DNA from: Thermoplasmata archaeon
GTDB taxonomy: Archaea > Thermoplasmatota > Thermoplasmata > Lutacidiplasmatales > UBA184
Length of the DNA: 7,611 nucleotides
Assembly (NCBI GenBank): GCA_021792485.1
Contig: JAJYUO010000058.1
Location: 1-7,611 of the forward strand
Direction: 5' to 3'
The notes beneath the pieces are model-generated. The model saw only the letters and a list, made by a program, of their open reading frames with translations, had not been told where the DNA came from and searched no databases. Of this stretch, positions 5,589 to 7,611 are shown piece by piece. Within the stretch, counting starts at the first letter, position 1; each line of letters opens with the position of its first letter. The translations under genes and the position numbers were made by a program.

Positions 5589-6131
5589 CTACCGCTCGCT
5601 CGACGCGCGCGGCTCGCCGATGCTGCGCAGGCGCGCAGCGGCCTGGTGCTGGGCCAGCCACTGCGCGACGGCGGGAGGGACGAGCTCCTCGACCGGCCCG
5701 CCGCGCCGGAGCGCCGCGCGAATCCGGGCTCCCTCCCAGCGCTCCCGCTCGAACAGCGGAGGGGACTCGACCGGATATCCCCCGGCCTCGAAGAGCGTGC
5801 GAGTGAGCGGGTTGTTCGTGTAGACCCGTGCGAACGGCGGAAGGAGGCTTTCGACGTAGCGAACCCAAAGCGCGTGGCGGTGGATGTCGGGGATCGGCAC
5901 CGGGACTGCGTCGGCGAGGTGGGCCTCTCGGAGCGAGAGCTCGATCATCTCGAACCGTTCGCCCGCCGTGAACGGGTTCTCCGGCGTGTAGGACTCCTGC
6001 GCGCTCCCGATCCCGATCAGGACGGCTTCGGCGGGTCGATTGCGCCGGATCGCCCGGATCGTCTCCAGATGCCCTCGATGGAACGGCTGGAAGCGTCCCA
6101 CGAAGAGGGCGCGAGGAGCCCCGTCGCTCAT
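5589..6131 (-). CDS. nadM: nicotinamide-nucleotide adenylyltransferase, archaeal type
   Basis: This 180-residue enzyme joins NMN and ATP to make NAD+ and pyrophosphate, the last step of NAD synthesis and salvage. The nucleotidyltransferase signature is near the N-terminus: VGRFQPFHRGH (11-21), with the HxGH motif at His18-His21. The sequence GIGSAQESYTPENPFTAGER is highly characteristic of archaeal NadM; it lies in the NMN-binding region. Further along, YTNNPLTRTLFEAGGYPV and a C-terminal EGARIRAAL take the place of the second nucleotidyltransferase motif (SGTEIR in many relatives), a mild divergence that keeps the arginine. Length is normal for the family. The ATG overlaps the stop of the preceding four-cysteine gene in an ATGA, with no Shine-Dalgarno, so translation is probably coupled. 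It is the last gene of the lonB operon. Confidence 0.95.
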   Translation of the reverse strand: MSDGAPRALFVGRFQPFHRGHLETIRAIRRNRPAEAVLIGIGSAQESYTPENPFTAGERFEMIELSLREAHLADAVPVPIPDIHRHALWVRYVESLLPPFARVYTNNPLTRTLFEAGGYPVESPPLFERERWEGARIRAALRRGGPVEELVPPAVAQWLAQHQAAARLRSIGEPRASSER

Positions 6132-6379
6132 TCGGGACCGAGATCGTCGACGTCGTCCAAGAAGTCGTCGATCTCCGGGCACCGCGGCGTGAGGTAGTGT
6201 CGGCAGTGGACGCAGCGACGATCGTTCGCCGTCGAGCGGAGCTGGGCGTTGAACTCGTAGCACGGGCGATTGACGAACGGGTCGGTGCTCGGGCCCTCCC
6301 CGAGCTCGTCAAGCACCGGGATCGGCGAGCGCATCGCCGACCTCGGGCGATGAGGAGGAGGTTGGAACGACCCTTTCAT
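6128..6379 (-). CDS. small four-cysteine protein, possible zinc binder, 83 aa
   Basis: I do not recognise the family. The 83-residue product has a basic, proline-rich start (1-15), a middle region with Cys40, Cys56, Cys59 and Cys67 (pattern C-x15-CVHC-x7-C, with His58 and His61 nearby), and a strongly acidic tail (EIDDFLDDVDDLGPE). Four cysteines including one CxxC are enough for a zinc or Fe-S site; which metal, if any, cannot be told. Its position makes it convincing as a gene. Its ATG overlaps the lonB stop in an ATGA, and its own stop overlaps the nadM start in another ATGA, so all three reading frames are chained. Met16 is a possible later start, but the overlap favours Met1. The tail suggests an interaction partner rather than an enzyme. 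Confidence 0.7.
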   Translation of the reverse strand: MKGSFQPPPHRPRSAMRSPIPVLDELGEGPSTDPFVNRPCYEFNAQLRSTANDRRCVHCRHYLTPRCPEIDDFLDDVDDLGPE

Positions 6380-7611
6380 GTACCGCCCGGAGCCGGCCGG
6401 CTCGACGGGGACGCGCTCGCCGCAGCCGCGTCGTCGATCGAGGTTCGGGCCGTCGCGTGGACCATCGCGCTGAGGCGCTCGAGGAGACTCTCCTTCTGCG
6501 ATCCTTGGCCGACCAGGGCATACTTGAGCACATCCCGGAGCGTGCTCACCGGGATGACCTCGATCTGGCCCCGGTAGCGCTGCTCGAGGACCATGTCGTT
6601 GACGTTGTCCTCGGGGATGAGGACCCGCCGGATCCCCGAGTCCGCGGCGGCCTCAACCTTCGCGGTGACGCCCCCGACAGGTAGGACGTTGCCCCGCACG
6701 CTGAGCGAACCGGTCATCGCCACGGATTGATCGACCGGGACGCCCTCGAGCGCGCTGATGACCGCGGTGGCGATCGACACGCTCGCCGAGTCGCCCTCGA
6801 CCCCATCGGAGGTCCCGACGAACTGGATGTGAATGTCGTAGTGCGAGATGTCGGCCCCGGTGTACTTCTTGATCAGGGCGCTGACGTTCTGCACCGCTTC
6901 CTTCGCGATCTCGCCCAGCTTGCCGGTGGCGACGACGACGCCTCCGTCCCTCGTCTGAGCCGGAGTGACCTCGGCGACGATCGGCAAGACGATCCCGGAG
7001 AACTCGGACATCCCGCTCTGGGCGTTGATCGCGGCGAGGCCGTTGACCGCTCCGACCGCGGCTCCCTCGACCGAGAACATACGGTACTCGCGCCGGCGTT
7101 CGATGTAGCGGTCGGCGATCTGCTGTTCGAGCGACCGGCTGGCGCGCTTGGCCTTGACGACATGCTCGGCCCGGACGACGGCGGATCCCTCGGAGTTGGC
7201 GATATCGCCCGCCACGCGGATCAGGCCCCCGAGCTCGCGCAGGCGGAGCGTCAGCTGGCCCGAGCGGCCCGCGCGGCGTTGGGCCTCCCGGATGACCTCC
7301 GTGACCGCGGCCATGTCGAAGTGGGAGATCTTCTTGTCCTTCGTGACCTCCTGGGCGACGAACCGGACGAGCTTCATCCGGTTCTCGGCCGTGTCCTCCA
7401 TGGAGGACTTGACGTAGAGCTCGTAGCCGTAGCCCCGGATGCGGGAGCGGAGCGCCGGGTGCATCGACTGGACGCTGTCGATGTTCCCGGCCGCCACGAG
7501 GACGAAATCGCACGGGACCGGCTCGGTCTTCACCATCGCCCCGGCCGAGCGTTCTGACTGGCCCACGATGGGGTACTTCCTCTCCTGGAGCGCGGTGAGC
7601 AGCGAGTGCTG
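6376..7611 (-). CDS. lonB: archaeal LonB ATP-dependent protease, C-terminal part
   Basis: The last 411 residues of the protein are present; the start, the Walker A motif and the membrane segment typical of LonB lie beyond the right edge. The visible part begins within the AAA+ domain (HSLLTALQERKYPIVGQSER, then PCDFVLVAAGN), followed by the arginine-finger region HPALRSRIRGYG and a sensor-2-like RLRELGGLIR. The protease domain holds the catalytic Ser275 (GDSAS, fragment numbering) and Lys318 (GGVTAK). They are 43 residues apart, matching the spacing I recall for archaeal Lon. LonB degrades misfolded and regulatory proteins at the inner face of the membrane. After the protease domain comes an unusual Ala/Ser/Pro-rich tail of about 30 residues. 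The stop overlaps the next gene in an ATGA, making lonB an upstream member of a three-gene chain with the four-cysteine gene and nadM. Confidence 0.96.
   Translation of the reverse strand, partial: QHSLLTALQERKYPIVGQSERSAGAMVKTEPVPCDFVLVAAGNIDSVQSMHPALRSRIRGYGYELYVKSSMEDTAENRMKLVRFVAQEVTKDKKISHFDMAAVTEVIREAQRRAGRSGQLTLRLRELGGLIRVAGDIANSEGSAVVRAEHVVKAKRASRSLEQQIADRYIERRREYRMFSVEGAAVGAVNGLAAINAQSGMSEFSGIVLPIVAEVTPAQTRDGGVVVATGKLGEIAKEAVQNVSALIKKYTGADISHYDIHIQFVGTSDGVEGDSASVSIATAVISALEGVPVDQSVAMTGSLSVRGNVLPVGGVTAKVEAAADSGIRRVLIPEDNVNDMVLEQRYRGQIEVIPVSTLRDVLKYALVGQGSQKESLLERLSAMVHATARTSIDDAAAASASPSSRPAPGGT

Noticed and set aside
6132..6263. A 44-residue N-terminal extension of NadM
   Set aside because: The extension overlaps the four-cysteine gene in another frame, and the nucleotidyltransferase motif begins about 10 residues after ATG 6131, which makes the ATGA overlap.
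5539..6312. Long minus- and plus-strand frames overlapping nadM
   Set aside because: They are out-of-frame readings of nadM and the four-cysteine gene, with no recognisable domains.
6653..7557. Long frames on both strands within lonB
   Set aside because: They are shadows of the LonB frame, whose AAA+ and protease motifs are unambiguous; the alternatives are Asp/Arg/Gly-rich without motifs.

Overview
The window looks like a piece of a GC-rich archaeal chromosome (about two-thirds G+C by eye). The archaeal reading rests on four points. There is an archaeal-type LonB protease and an archaeal-type NMN adenylyltransferase (NadM). The tRNA-Thr has U73 and no encoded CCA. AT-rich TATA-like boxes sit about 25-30 bases upstream of several starts in an otherwise GC-rich sequence, some with no Shine-Dalgarno, which suggests leaderless transcripts. 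An uncultured high-GC Thermoplasmatota lineage would fit, but that placement is inference.

Left part (1-1096): the N-terminus of an M2-family (ACE-like) metallopeptidase runs off the left edge on the minus strand. Diverging from it is a small uncharacterised plus-strand ORF behind a good TATA-like box. That ORF converges on a minus-strand RNase HI gene, and the two share one CTAG as their overlapping stop codons.

Middle (1097-3677): a cyclophilin-type prolyl isomerase on the plus strand converges on a four-helix membrane protein of unknown function. The spacer to the right of the membrane protein gene holds inverted repeats, a TATA-like box and a possible arginine-rich 111-residue ORF. A PRPP-motif phosphoribosyltransferase-family gene follows.

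Right part (3674-7611), all minus strand: the 3' end of lonB enters from the right edge and is followed, with ATGA overlaps, by a small four-cysteine protein and nadM. This is a tight three-gene operon joining membrane proteolysis to NAD synthesis. A tRNA-Thr(CGU) with its own TATA box comes next, then a B12-binding-type radical SAM protein whose start is uncertain. The radical SAM gene converges on the phosphoribosyltransferase gene and again shares a CTAG as overlapping stops.

Most of the window is housekeeping. I see no mobile elements, CRISPR array or defence cluster. The least explained items are the small ORFs, the four-cysteine protein between lonB and nadM, the CTAG stop arrangement, and the leader of the radical SAM gene.
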